DNA of 64,000 bases from Selaginella moellendorffii (GCF_000143415.4 NW_003314275.1:2679789-2743788); one strand, 5' to 3'; shown: positions 10,301 through 22,679, numbered from the stretch's first letter. Made by a program: numbers and translations. The notes: generated by a model not told the origin, from the letters alone.

Positions 10301-12660
10301 CCCTAGTACTTGTCTCCGTACGATCATCCACGTGTCACTCATCGAGGCGATCCCGTTTGGGTTGTGTATTGTCTCTCATATTTTTTATCTCTTCACCATG
10401 GTGTGCTGGCTAAGATCCTTTCGCTTCTTTTCAGGTACCATCTTTGTTTGGGTTTCATTGATGGCTCCATCAACCTTGCATCACACTCTTTCCTTGCAAA
10501 GTTTACCGACCTCCTGAGAAAAGCTTTTCTCTCATTGAGCCAGCACGCTGAGTAGTCTCTCCCAGATCTGTGAGTGGAGCCTCTTCTCTGCTAAGTCACC
10601 ACATGCCTTGAGCGCCACCATGAAAGTCTGAGCGTTTGGCTGCCAGCTTGCTCGTAGCACTCAAGAGCAAAGGTTGTTCTCAGCATATCCTAGGAAACAA
10701 TGTTTTGCTGCTCCATGCAAAGTCTCAGCGTTTGGAGGCAGGCCAGCTTTTCGTTGCATCTGATAAAAGACATGCATGTCCCATGATGATTGTGTTCCAG
10801 GCAACCAACGTCGTGTTTCTTTGTCCTCCTGAACACTTCTGATGCTTGCAACGAATGCATTAGCTTCGTATTCACAATTTGCGAGGTAGACCAACCTATC
10901 CTGTTCTTTGTCCCATCCTCGAACAACCTGTGTTGCAAGCTGTAGTGTAGACTTCGACCATACTTTCATGATTCCCGGCTTATGATGCTCTTGACTCTGG
11001 AGAAGCTTATCTGGCTGCTATGCCCTGCACTGCTTCTTCCCATCGAAGTTGAGATTTGAGCGCCTGCAAGAACAGACAAAAGTAGTACGTTACCTTTTCT
11101 CAAACCTTTCGTCTCAAGCAACTTCTCTGGCCTTTGGAGGTGCATTAACGTCCGCTCCCCCGTCACCTATAGAGGATAGCTCAGTCAAATCGAAACTTGG
11201 TAGGTTCTTGCTCTTTTTTCCAGTCCATGTCCCGAGCTAGCTGTGCAATAACTTCCAAGTCTGGTGACTTCCACTAGTCGAACCTTGTATATGATCTCTA
11301 GGTGGGATCACCGTCCGTGAGCAAGAGCCTGCTGTCTTCTTGCTCTGCAACTTCATCTCCTTGAAGATTGTTTGTACACAATCTTCCATGACAACGCCTG
11401 CACTGTGCTGACTTACGCATCAGTGTTGGGGGCACTTTGAGGAGAATCCCAGAGTGCCATTGCTGTGCGTCTTCTCTGGGTTTTGGTTGCGATCTTGGTG
11501 CTGCTCGCGTGCTTTTTGCTCATGCGATGGATGTTATCTCGAAGGAAACAGCGCAGTAATGCGATCTTTCAGGATCCCGGGTGGATCGAAGTGTGGTGGA
11601 CGATTCTCCGACTGAGAAGAAACAGCTGGAAGCTCACACTCGTGGTTAGCTGGAGCAGCGACCACAGCGTCCTCCGAACCACTATAACTACTGTGCGGCC
11701 ACTGCTGCATCGTGACCATTGCGACGATGGTGGTTGTGGCGTCCTCCATGGTGGTGACCATGGTGATGGTGGTGAACAACCTGCTGCTGCTGGAGCTGGA
11801 TCGTGGTGGCGAGCATGATCAAGGATAGAAAGCGCTGGAGCTAGATGAGCAGGGTGGCCACGAGCAGGGTGAACGAAAGCAGCTGGCGCTGGGGCTTAAA
11901 CTAGAGCGTCACCTTGAAGAACTGGAGCTAAAGCTGGTGCTGGCTCGTGGCCTCCTCGAGGATGGTGTCCATAGTGGTGTGTTTGATGGGCTGGAGCTAG
12001 AGCAGCTTGCGGGTGTGAAGCTTGGTGATGGCAGCCATGCTAGGGCGCTGGAGCTCGGCGGGCAAGCGTTGGGGCGGGGTGAGTCCGAGAGACTATAGCT
12101 TACCTCCTTTTTGTTCTTTATACTCCCACACTGTTCTTGCCGAGGAAAATCCTACTTTTAGCTTTGTGAAAAGAACACGAATAGACTCGAGAGTTCTGGA
12201 TTGTTGGACTTACAGTGCCATTGGGCCAAAGAGCCCAAACCTAGATGTGAACAACAATTTAATCTCACAATCACGAAATGCTCTAGGTACGATAGATGAG
12301 AAAATATCTTTAATTTGATGGCAACTCCTTTCCAGGCTCAATCCTAATGTACTTGCAGCGACAGTACTTTGGATAACAAAACTTTATTTTCTCGTTTTTC
12401 AAACTTAAAAATTTAGCACTCATTGAATGGGAGTCATGAAGATACAAGCCATCAACGTGCACAAACTACTTCCTTTTGCAAAAGTGGGAAAAAGAAACAC
12501 AAGATAAATATTGCTGCTTTGAGCAACATAGCTCCATATTTAGCTCCTCCAGAGGTCAACACCAGTAAATTCGGTCAAAACGCATGGAATGATCCAACAA
12601 TTAGACATATTTGGAGATGCCGGTAAAAAATGCAAAGCTTTTCTCTTCACCATTCTAGTA
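10301..12660. other. Unassigned moderately GC-rich interval
   Basis: Base composition rises compared with both flanks, but frames are short and break repeatedly; the longest are about 100-117 codons on either strand with no recognised domain and low-complexity GGTGGT/GATGGT stretches around 11690-11800. No splice-linked gene could be assembled. It may be old retroelement sequence or a decayed host gene. Confidence 0.4.
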
Positions 12661-12699
12661 CTCATCCTGGCATTTCAAGAGCTTTTTAAGAGATGAGGT

Positions 12700-12939
12700 T
12701 TGGAAAGACCAGCAAGCTTTTATAGCCAAGCAGCTGCATGGAAATGGTATGTACATACTCAAGGTCATGAAATTTCATTTTGGCATCCTATGAAGTGCTT
12801 CAGGTTTAAGGCCAAGGGATTTGTGGAGCATACCCTCAAAAGAGATATGTGTGGAATCCACAGGATGGGCTGCTTGATGTGTATGAGAGGGAGCTCCTTG
12901 CAAAGCTATTCCAGGAGGACTGAAGATCATACCAATTGA
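12700..12939 (+). pseudogene. Possible short protein relic, unidentified
   Basis: Between 12780 and 12920 two overlapping plus frames look protein-like. One of them ends KLFQED then a stop at about 12919-12921, with a run reading KRYVWNPQDGLLDVYERELL. No start, no partner exons and no family can be named. It could be the end of an old coding exon. The surrounding sequence is AT-rich and repeat-like. Confidence 0.25.
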
Positions 12940-14990
12940 TTTATATTGTGTTGGTTTTACCAATTGCTTTACTCATCCTCTTGAATAACATTGCAAAGCA
13001 AAATACTTGTTCTGTGAATATTATTACTATATTATGTATTATTATTATAATTATTAGTAACACTAGTACTTGCCCAGAAGCTGCATGGTTAGCAAGGGTA
13101 AATTTAATGCTAAAATTGATGCAATGCATCATACTAATCATTGTGCTATATGATATTTAATATGCATTTGTTCTTCTTTTCTTGCTGGATAACAAAGGAA
13201 AAACTCTTGGTGAGATTTTTTTTTCTTCCACAAAAAAGAAGCATGATATCTATTCCCAATTGGAGAAAATTATCTCAAGCACCCAAGCAATGCTATGTGA
13301 TCAAGCACATGCATTCTTTATTGTAGTGTCTAATATTAATTCTGAATTAGAGTTTGTTTTGTTTGTAAAGCGTAACTGGAGTATTTGGCAAAGGGTAATA
13401 CGGGTAGCAATATCACTTGACCATGCTGACCACACATAGCAAAGCTCTCATTTTTAAAATGTGATGCATTAGAAAAAGATGATAAGAAAACAATTTCAAA
13501 TTTTGAAATTTGTGAATCTTTGTACATAGTGTGATTTGCTAATGTGGTATGTAAAGGTGGAGATGGTGTAGTGGATATTGCTTGATGTGTATATAATTCA
13601 TTTTGATCTAAAGTAATTTGAAGTGGCTCAGGGTGTTTATCAGAATTATTAGTATTTAAATTCTTATCAAAATGATTGGTATTTCTTATAGCTCTAAGAA
13701 GATGATGAAAGCAAGACATAATTTGAAAATGTCGAGTACAAAGTTTAAACACTATAGCTTATACAAGTTCATGTTTGTAAAGAAACTTGAATTTGTAAGA
13801 GAAATATAAAAGTTTAATATGTGATGGAGGCTAAGGATATAAACAAATACAAACCTACTGCACACTTGGTTTTATGTGCTCATTTAGGGTTTTTCAACTG
13901 CTTGTTAAAAAAGGGTGTGCCACAAACTAAGAAGAAAGATTAAGCTTGCTCACATTTGATGAAATCTAAGGGTTCAAACACTATTCATGAATCAAAGCTC
14001 AAGGTATGTTGGGCTTTCTTCTTAAAATTTCTGGAACTTACAGATGATTGTCATGAATCCAAAGATGTTTTGGCATGGAAGTGTTATCTTAAATGTGGTT
14101 GATGCCATGACCATGACACCCAAGAAGGAGTTGACATATAGGAAGAAGAAGAGTTTTGGGGAGATTTAAACTTTACCTCCATTTCAAACTTTTTGTTGTC
14201 TGATTACATGATAAGTTATGGAGGATCCTGTGGAGATAACCAAGTGGAGCTGGACTCGCTAGAAGTGAAGCTAAAGTTTAGTGGAGAGTTCTATAAGAGA
14301 CTTTGAGGTTACCAAGTGGATACAATGAATCTTAGATACAGCTATGCAGCAAGCTTATAGACAATATATTGTATAAACAAAAAAAAAACAATGTTGGGAC
14401 CAACACTCACAACCTAGTTCACAGCTGTTGGCCCAACACCCTGTTTATTTGCCATATCATTTACATGCATTCTTTGTGGTGCCTTTTTCACTTAACAAAT
14501 GACAAATGCAGTTTAGTCAACACTTTGATGTGATATATGTCATAACACCTTCTTTCACCCCAGGCAATTGGCCACATCCCATTGGTTAAGAGCAAACATT
14601 AGTGCAATTATTTATTAAGATGTGGTTAAAGAAATAACCCTTTTATAGTTACCCCCATCGGATGGCTACTATTGGCTGATCCAACAGCCCAGAAAGTTTG
14701 GCAACTCCTTATTATTATAGATTCTTCATGGTTGACCAATTAAATTGTATAAACACTAATATTATTTGGTATTTTGGTTTGCTAGTAAACATATTTAACT
14801 ACATAATTGTATAGCTAAAAGTATTTTAAAATGAGTAACTTTTTTTTCATATAAAATTTCAAAATTGGAAATGTCACCTTCACATTCTTTCAAAGTTTAA
14901 GTGCCTCTTATAGTCCTTGAACAAACAAATAGAGATATTGGGCACATTTGATTAATTCAAAGAAACTAATCATTAAAAGTGTACTAGGTG
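12940..14990. other. AT-rich intergenic DNA, no gene seen
   Basis: No credible coding frame; the frames present are short and AT-biased. Two short perfect or near-perfect palindromes of the TGTTGG..CCAACA type lie at about 14391-14440. Confidence 0.45.
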
Positions 14991-15920
14991 ATTTACAAAT
15001 TTGCCAATAGAGAGAGCCAAGTCAACAAAAGGAGTCATTAAGAATAAATTTTTATAATACTCTGGTACACTAAAGAATATTTTGTTAATGTTTTAGTGGC
15101 AATATTTTTATTAAAGAGGCATTTTAAACAAACTAGTAATTTAAATATTATTTAAATCTGAGTGGCAATATTTCCTAATTAATAGAGGTTTTGCCTTATC
15201 ACCTAATTTACAGAAGAAATTATTATTTTGATATTTAATAATTAGTATTATTAAATGTTTAACTATTATTATAAGATCTGTTTGAGTGTAACTTTAAGAA
15301 ATGCCCTTTGTTATTTTGTGTATAACTTATAAATAATAATTTATTAATAAATATATCAAATTTAGAAAGAATATCAATATCTAATTCTTCCTCAATGTTA
15401 TGAACCCCTTGTATTAAGATATTGTAGTGAATTCAAATTTTAACATTTAAATCCATCCCAAAAAGCATAAAATATATAAAATACATATGTTTGTAAGGGA
15501 TTAAAGACTCACCAAAAATATAACATTGCAAAAAGTATACAGAAGTACAACTTGGGAATCAATTTGTTGTTGTGAGCACCAAGTGTATAGTTATGATGCC
15601 GTATATTAATATTAGCGTAATTAGATTTTGGTAACTGTTAGATTAGTTTCATCCAGACCATATATAAATTAGGGTTTTTGGACTAATTGATATGCACATT
15701 TTCTGTATTCCCTTTCTATATTCTATACACTCACATTGTGATATTATAAATATTTTTATTTACAGTATCAATTCCATAAATGAGAATTATATACTTGTAA
15801 TGATGGTATTGCTGTTTGATGTTAAGACTTTTAACTTCCATCTTCATTTATAATACCTTTAAGTATGTTCTCTTTGCTTCCTTTCACTATGTATTTGTAA
15901 TCCATACATTCATTAATTCT
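14991..15920. repeat. AT-rich repeat copy B
   Basis: A diverged direct copy of 9130-9820. It is interrupted at 15571-15735 by the short LTR described separately, and the corresponding site in copy A is empty. No coding capacity. Confidence 0.6.
15571..15735 (+). repeat. Short solo LTR, diverged copy of 8302-8477
   Basis: It opens TGTGAGC and closes CTCACA, so its ends are inverted repeats. It sits inside AT-rich repeat copy B. The flanks read ..TTGTTGT and TTGTGA.., compatible with a short target duplication. No internal domain or second LTR is adjacent, so a solo LTR left by recombination is the simplest reading. Confidence 0.6.
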
Positions 15921-16789
15921 TGTTTTTAAAACTTGAGAAAAGTGTGAAGGTTGAGATTGTGGTTGTAGCATATGTGGTTTTTACCTTTTACCTTATGGTG
16001 GTTTATTATAGAATAATCATAGAGCAGAATATTAACCATTCACATGTTACATACCATATGTCTAAAGGTAGTGAAATGGAACTTGAGTTTTGGCACATTA
16101 GGCCACTGAACTAAAGGATAAAGCTAAACTCCCAAGCGTGTAATTAAGGAGCAAAAAAACTAAAGCACAGAGCAACTCTTGAACATTCAACTTAAAAAAT
16201 AAAAAAGACATGAGCACAAAACGACATAAAAACAATGGAAGACAATGAAATTTCACTTGGAACTATGGAGGAAACTAACAAATAGAGAGTTTGAAATGGA
16301 AGACACCAAAGAGCTTGATAAAAACATAAGTGATATTTTGCAAGAGAAGCCAAAGACTAGTAACAAGATAATTATAAAAGTACTATCAACATTTAATTGT
16401 AGTTTATAGTGGTGCTTGTCACTTGGTGTTCCTCTTTTTAAATGGTAACTCCACATTTTATTTCTATTGTAGTGTTTGATGCTCGGCATCAGAGATAAAG
16501 TTTGTGAGTGAATTCAAGGGTTTAGGTTTCTATTTAATTGGCTTTAGATTTTGCTCCCTTTCAATTGAGGAGTCTTTCCAAAAACTGTCACATTGCTATA
16601 AGAACAATGATTGGTGTAGCAAGTACTTTGGAGTTCCTTCTCTTTTCTATCTGTAAACTTCTTTTTATTTGTTTCTATCAATAGATGTTGCTCTTGGTGT
16701 CTTGTGTAAGTTATCAAGTAATGAATGCAGGTTAAAGTCTCTCAAAAGGCATAGAAAATTGTGCACAAGAACGAACACTTCTACACTGG
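15921..16789. other. Intergenic, no gene seen
   Basis: Contains only short AT-biased frames (up to 78 codons, minus strand 16253-16489) without recognisable domains. It leads directly to the TG of the solo LTR at 16790. Confidence 0.4.
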
Positions 16790-17468
16790 TGTCGTGAATG
16801 TGACTTCGGGTATCGAAAGTTACCTGTCAACTAGTCCTTACGGACAATCTTACCTTACTACCACGATGGCAGGAGGTTGGCATTGCTGGACCCTTTATCA
16901 GCCCCTCTTGTTCAAGTGTTAGTAAACTAGACTTTGCATCTGTACTTGGCCGGATGAGCATAAGGACGGAATTCCTATGTGTCTATTTAGCCAAGCATAC
17001 TTGACCTGGCTTTTTAATTCTCTTTTGCTCTGTCTTGCACTGACTTGACAAGAACTCTTGCGTATTGAGATTGGTCCCTCAATATCGCTACATGATAGCT
17101 TACTGTGTCTGCCAAACACCCTTGCTATTATGCTCTTTGTGTTAGTCTCATTTCGGTCCCAAATGCTATTTATGGAAAGTGTCCAAATTTGCTCATTTGG
17201 CATATCTATAGAATCTAGAGATCGGTCTGAACATAATGGTGTTCATTCCGTGTCCAAATTCGCAATCTAAGGACATTCCATATTTAGTAAGTTTCGAGCT
17301 TGTCCCAGAGACTAACTCCTGATACTAAGGGAGGCTTGGGGTGAAAGCCCAAAGCATGTGTTCCTCAAGAGGGGGGTTATGGGGGGTTCCAAATGTATAG
17401 TAGGGATAGTGGGTATGTCGGGCATGGCCGACCAACCTGAGGCATAGTCTAACTCCCGCTTGCATGCC

Positions 17469-17906
17469 TGTCCTTGTTTTGCGTCTGGCTTGGGTCTAAG
17501 CCCAAGTTTCATTCCATGCTAGCTGATGAAATACCCATATCCTTGCGTTAGGCCATCGGTATGCCAAAATAGCACTAGACTCTGTTTGGCTCTGTTTTGC
17601 ATACTAGTCCTGGCATTGGGATGTTAGTTGCTCTAGGACTGTTCTAAGTCGCTCCAGGCTCCTATCCCTTCGCTCCTTGGGCTTGCCTGTCCTTGTTCTG
17701 CGTCTGGCTTGGGTCTAAGCCCAAGTTTCATTCCATGCTAGCTGGTGGAATACCCATATCCTTGCGTTAGGCCACCGGTATGCCAAAATAGCACTAGACT
17801 CTGTTTGGCTCTGTTTTGCATGCTAGTCCTGGCATTGGGATGCTGGTTGCTCTAGGACTGTTCTAAGTCGCTCCAGGCTCCTATCCCTTCGTTCCTTAGG
17901 CTTTAT
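17469..17906. repeat. 219-bp tandem duplication inside the solo LTR
   Basis: TGTCCTTGTTTTGCGTCTGG at 17469 recurs at 17688 with one change, and the match continues through TTGCGTTAGGCCA and TCGCTCCAGGCTCC. The LTR at 192 has only one copy of this segment, so the duplication arose in this copy or its source. Confidence 0.8.
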
Positions 17907-18120
17907 ACTCGGGAGTTGCTCCGTGGTTCGGTTCTATCACTCCTTGACTCCATGCTTGGGAGTTTGGCACCGTTCCTTCGTTCGGTGGCCCCAGGCCCTA
18001 AACCTCAGGTTCCTATGGACACATGGCATGGACACACGTGGCACAAAAAGGGTTTAGGTTCCGCTTCGTGGTGTTATCCTATAGTAAATCACCATAGGAT
18101 AAAGGGTCAAACCACGTGCA

Positions 18121-19187
18121 TGTAAGTTCCTAAATTTGGACTTCCAAGGACGCTTAACTTCAACTATCCCAAGACCCTTAACCGATTGGAAAAGGGGATG
18201 CACTCTTGTTCATGGGCCCTTTCCCTCTATATTTGAACCCTAATAGATCGTCTTTCAAGTCGTTCCCTTTGGTTGCTTACAATCCACCACGCTTTCCTGC
18301 AAGTTCACGCCCTCATGAATGGAAGCTAAAAGCCGCAGCTCTCCCGAGAGCCCCGCTCTCTTGACACCCTACCCTTCGGGTGGTGTGATTCCCTTAGCCA
18401 ACCAGTAGAGTTAGTCCCAAACCCAAGGATGCTTAACTTCAACTATACCAAGACCCTTAACCAATTGGAAAAGGGGATGCATTCTTGTTCATGGGCCCTT
18501 TCCTTCTATATTTGAACCCCAACAAATTGTCTTTCAAGTCGTTCCCTTTGGTTGCTTACAATCCACCACGCTTTCCTGCAAGTTCATGCCCTCATGAACA
18601 GAAGCTAAAAGCCGCAGCTCTCCCGAGAGCCCTGCTCTCTTGACACCCTACCCTTCGGGTGGTGTGATTCCCTTAGCCAACCAACAGAGTTGGTCCCAAA
18701 CCCAAGGACGCTTAACTTTAACTATCCCAAGACCCTTAACCGATTGGAAAAGGGGATGCACTCTTGTTCATGGGCCCTTTCCCTCTATATTTGAACCCCA
18801 ACAGATCGTCTTTCAAGTCGTTCCCTTTGGTTGCTTACAATCCACCACGCTTTCCTGCAAGTTCACGCCCTCATGAACAGAAGCTAAAAGCCGCAGCTCT
18901 CCCGAGAGCCCCGCTCTCTTGACACCCTACCCTTCAGGTGGTGTGATTCCCTTAGCCAACCAACAGAGTTGGTCCCGAGACCCCTCTAATACCAAATGTA
19001 AGCTCCTGAATTTAGACTTCTCGGGAGGTCAGCCCAGTACTATTCAAACCCAAGGACGCTTAACTTCAACTATCCCAAGACCCTTAACCAATTGAAAAAG
19101 GGGGTGCACTTTTGTTCATGGGCCCTTTCCCTCTATATTTCAATCCCAACGGATCGTCTTTCGAGTCATTCCCTTTAGTTGCTTACA
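18121..19187 (-). mobile_element. Tandem TRIM array: four terminal repeats, three internal domains
   Basis: LTR-like units end GCTTACA at 18281, 18560, 18839 and 19187. The block beginning AAGGACGCTTAAC or a one-base variant recurs at 18146, 18425 and 18704 (279-bp period) and at 19052. Only the first and last units keep the TGTAAG start; the two middle units have fused to the internal domain and lost about 70 bp. On the minus strand, the unit starting at 18997 is followed by TTTGGTATTAGAGGGGTC, a decayed initiator-Met primer site. It is the same family as 2231-2817. No protein is encoded. Confidence 0.8.
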
Positions 19188-19197
19188 GTATGCTACA

Positions 19198-20548
19198 ACT
19201 GATTAAGTTTTTTTGGTTTGAAAGTGAGTTAATAAATGGTTCTATTTCTCTCACTTTTCTTCTTTTGTGGCCTTCTCTCCACCATCGTGCATGACATTCC
19301 TTTTGTAGCCTTCTATATAGTTAACACTTTAACCTTCTCTTTGCTTTTGATGATTGTTCTTTCTTTTGTTTTTGTTCTGCTAATACTTCTTTGGCTCATC
19401 ATTCTCTATGAAGCCTTCATGAAGATAGCCTTGAAAGTTGTCAATGGTGCTTATAGAACTTTTGTTCAATGGAGTGGCCAAAGGTGAGAGCTCCATGCAG
19501 AAAATTGCCTCTTTTACTCTTTCTTCTTGGCTGTGTTCCTGATGACCACTTTTGACATTGGAAAGGTATGCTACTGAACTTTATTTACCAGATCTTTATT
19601 TTTCCAGTGATTGCTTATGCAATCTAAGGTACACTGACTGGCTTGATGCTATCAATAAGATAAAAGAAAGAAGGAATTGGGGGACTTGTTGCTAACAGTA
19701 ATTTCTAGATCAAGGCAGATCAGCAGATATCATTTTTCTATTCTTAGCTCAATTTTTTGCGACAGATATTTATGGAGATCAACTCAGAAATTATTATTAT
19801 TAACAGGACTTTCGGCAAGAGGACTCGCAAGCAAGGACAGTGGTCCTATGCAACAGTTCCATCCAAGTATAGGTGTAGATGAGATCTCCAGATTGTATTG
19901 TGATTCAAGCTCTTTGTCTTTTTTTTCTAGGAAAAGAGCTTGAAACAGAGTTGCATCCTAGTGAATCCTCTGGAAAATGGTATAAGTTACTCTGAAGACA
20001 GTGTTTTACATTTATGTAGCCTTTTCAACTGTCAGTTTTGATTTTGTTTCGGATGATGCAAACTTCAAGACGAAACACTGGTTTGTTGACTCACAATGTT
20101 CCATGTTGGGGATATGTGCTACATTCTCTAATGACACTCTTTTTGTCACCTTTTCGATATTAATCCTTGTAGGTTAATCTTTGTTTTGCATATAGTTTGT
20201 CAGATTTGCTATCTTTGCATGCAATTCTAGCCGTGGCCGTAACTTATGGATATGGTTGCTTCGGCTCTACCCTTCCTTGTGCCAAGTTATGGCGTGCCAT
20301 TTTGGAGAAGTCATAAACTTTCCACAAAATTCCTTTGATAAGGGTTCTCTATTATATAGTACAACCTTTAGAATCCACTGTGAGAATATACGGGCAAATG
20401 GTAGGAACTTTACGCCGATCGCAGCTAGGCACGAATGCTCCGGAGGGACATAGCGAGCACCCTGAAACAAACCAATGAGAATCCTATTGTCCCCAACGCG
20501 AAAGCAAAGGGTAGAATACCTTCCTATTGTAGATCGCCAGAAGATTCT
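19198..20548. other. Intergenic, no gene recognised
   Basis: The longest plus frames (19236-19487, 83 codons; 19677-19943, 88 codons) are hydrophobic or low-complexity, without known motifs or a credible gene structure. The end of this stretch is the 3' flank of the minus-strand SUN gene. Confidence 0.4.
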
Positions 20549-21943
20549 TTACACCAGAAGTAAGAGGATTACCAAAAAGCCTGTGAGCGCAAGGCGGACG
20601 AGGATTCGTATCTTAGCTACAACCACAAGCATTGCCACCAACGCCACCGTGAGAGAGTAAATCTGGCCCCTGTTTATGCGAGCCACTTCCTTCCTACATA
20701 GTCTGCAAAAGGAAAGCAAGTAAAAAGGGCCATGAGAAAATGGCTTAGCTTGAGAGACCTCAGTTCCTTCATGGATTTAGAAAACACGTCGTCCGCAAGA
20801 CGATGCTGCAAAGAAAAACCAAATTAAGGAAAGGAAATCTAAGAAAAGGTCTGCTTACTTGCTTCTGCACAGTGTCGTTCAGACTCTTAAGCTGCCTCAT
20901 TATGTTTGTCAGCTCCTCTTGGTACTCATTGACAGCAGCAGTGTTCTGGGAGTTGGAAAACTCCACGTACTCCTCAAAAGTCTTCTGGTCACTTTCCAGT
21001 TGTAGTATCTGTTCGATGAGGAACTTGTTCACAGACGTAGTGGAACCACTAGTGGAATCCCCCGGGGAACTGCCAATCAAATCTTCAAGCATGCGCCCAA
21101 GCGCGACTCCAAAAACCTCGAAGGTGCTAAGCGTGCAGTAAAACTCCGTCCCATAGTGTGAGAGGATCCTCAGCTGGAGATATCTCGCCCACTCTGGCTT
21201 CGACAGAATAAACCTCTGAGGTTGCCCAACGTTCCTCGCCTCGAACTTTCCCAAGAGCCTCCATCCAGATGTAGGATAGCTCAGGCTTCCCAGCAGCTCC
21301 AGCTCCCTTGGATTGGACGAGTAGAGCTCGTAGTTGGCGATGACAAATGTTTCCACCAGAATTTCTTCAGCCAGCTCCACCATGACGAACTTCTCCTTGG
21401 CGCTGCATGGGTTCCGAAAGTACTTATCGTTGCCCTTGACGAGAATGTTGCCAGCACCCTTGCCTTCCTTGTTTGCCCCTAAAACTTTAGCACCGAGTGA
21501 GGCTGCGGCATAGTTGTGTTCGTTGCCCCCAACTTGGCGGTCGCGCTTGTGCCTGTTATCGTCGTCTTGATTCTCACTTGCTGAGACGAGGATATGCGAA
21601 TGGAGAGGATTGAGTTCCGGACTAGCGAGAGGAACACTTCGTTCTTCCGCTAGCGCTGTGGCACGGTCGGGATCGAAGGGACTGACTTCTTCACCGTTGC
21701 TAGAACTCTGGAAATTTTCGCTCAGAGAAACAAGATGGAAGAAAGAAAAGGTACCTCAGCAGTGCGATTGCACGAAATATCGAGGAACTGCTCTTCCAAA
21801 TCGAGAATCTGGTGATGCGCCTCCAAAATCTCGGGGATTGGAGCTTCATCGACCTCCGGAAGCTCGGAATGGAGCTCCATCCCGATCCCCAGTCCCGAGA
21901 CGACCAAGAGAAGGAGCACCGCAAGACGTAGATTGCTCACCAT
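20549..21943 (-). CDS. Mid-SUN domain membrane protein (SUN paralogue 1)
   Basis: Four exons on the minus strand: 21943-21755, 21707-20859, 20805-20759, 20702-20549, with introns of about 50 nt; about 412 residues. Residues 1-21 form a signal or membrane anchor (RLAVLLLLVVSGLGIG). The SUN domain follows the first intron: NPCSAKEKFVMVELAEEI, then YELYSSNPRELELLGS, then WARYLQLRILSHYGTEFYC and EVFG. A coiled-coil-like stretch leads to two C-terminal hydrophobic segments in exon 4 (SLTVALVAMLVVVAKI and LALTGFLVILLLLV). SUN in the middle with membrane segments at both ends is the plant mid-SUN (SUN3/4/5-like) layout, known in the ER and inner nuclear membrane. The exon 1 start lies upstream of a good signal sequence. 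A cytoskeletal or nuclear-envelope role is inferred from the family. Confidence 0.9.
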
Positions 21944-22140
21944 GCCGGGTCAAGATGCGCTGATCGATCGACGGAAGAACCTGATCGGCGTCTCTATAAA
22001 CCCTAGCCCGCGCCAGAGGAAGAACACATCCCTGAAATACCTTAGAGGAGAGCATCGGTGCCTAGTCCATCGCCACCACACCGCTGGCAGGATTCGACCC
22101 TGGAAACCATTCCCCGCCAGATTTAAATTGCGAATATTCT

Positions 22141-22371
22141 TTAGCCGGTACTTTTCCCGTTCTGCGAGAGAATGGAGTGTGACGAGATTCCACTCCGGCA
22201 TACCTCGTGCACTCCGTTCTGCGAGAAAGTCACCAGCTTTGCCGTGTAGGAGATGAGATCCCACCCAGGCATAGAACCGAAGACGCCCTTTTCATCGTCA
22301 AAATGCCCCTTCTGGGCAAATGCCGTAAGAAGGACGTTCCAAGACACAGCATTTCTCTGCGGCATCAGATC
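22141..22371 (-). pseudogene. PPR-repeat relic
   Basis: The minus frame from 22365 reads AVSWNVLLTAFAQKGHF, then KGVFGSMPGWDLISYTA. This is the (N/V)SWN.ML.A.A..G...A..(V/L)F..MP pattern of plant pentatricopeptide repeats, PLS type. Only about one and a half repeats remain before the frame ends, and no start, targeting peptide or E/DYW tail is present. PPR genes edit or process organellar RNA; this piece cannot. It lies upstream of SUN paralogue 1 and belongs to a set of similar fragments between 22 and 33 kb. Confidence 0.7.
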
Positions 22372-22630
22372 AAAGAGGCCTTCGTGCCTTCGATGCTTCC
22401 ATTCTATCAGATCAAGACCCGCAAGCCATCAAAGACCACTCTATGCTGCTGCATCGGACGGGTGGATCGCTCGCGCATCCTGCAGCTGGATCGCCCATAG
22501 CCAGGCCATCATAGATCAATAGAGGAGCGAGGGACCTCGGCTGGAAAACGCACCAGATGAATGACCAAGCCTGGCATCACGAGCTCCACATATCAGACCA
22601 TTGCTAAGCAGCTCATCCAAAAGCCCTACT

Positions 22631-22651
22631 CTCTCTCTCTCTCTCTCTCTC
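22631..22651. repeat. (CT)n microsatellite
   Basis: About ten CT dinucleotides in a row, just upstream of the SUN pseudogene. Confidence 0.9.
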
Positions 22652-22679
22652 GTGCACTATCCGATACGGTGTTAGGGTT

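Larger units (their letters stand above)
16790..19197 (+). repeat. Solo Gypsy LTR (copy 3 of 3), split by a TRIM array
   Basis: The copy opens TGTCGTGAATG at 16790 and matches the LTR at 192 almost to its end (CACGTGCA at 18120). There the TRIM array 18121-19187 intervenes, and the last LTR bases GTATGCTACA appear at 19188-19197. Flanking bases ACTGG (16785-16789) and ACTGA (19198-19202) look like a 5-bp target duplication with one change. No internal domain is attached, so this is a solo LTR. A segment of it is duplicated in tandem with a 219-bp period (starts 17469 and 17688). Confidence 0.75.

Noticed and set aside
19236-19487. 83-codon hydrophobic frame as a membrane protein gene
   Set aside because: No family, no gene structure, and T-rich composition gives hydrophobic codons by chance.
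22070-22130. tRNA-like GGATTCGACCC segment
   Set aside because: The T-arm is only partly paired and no matching acceptor, anticodon or D arm was found.
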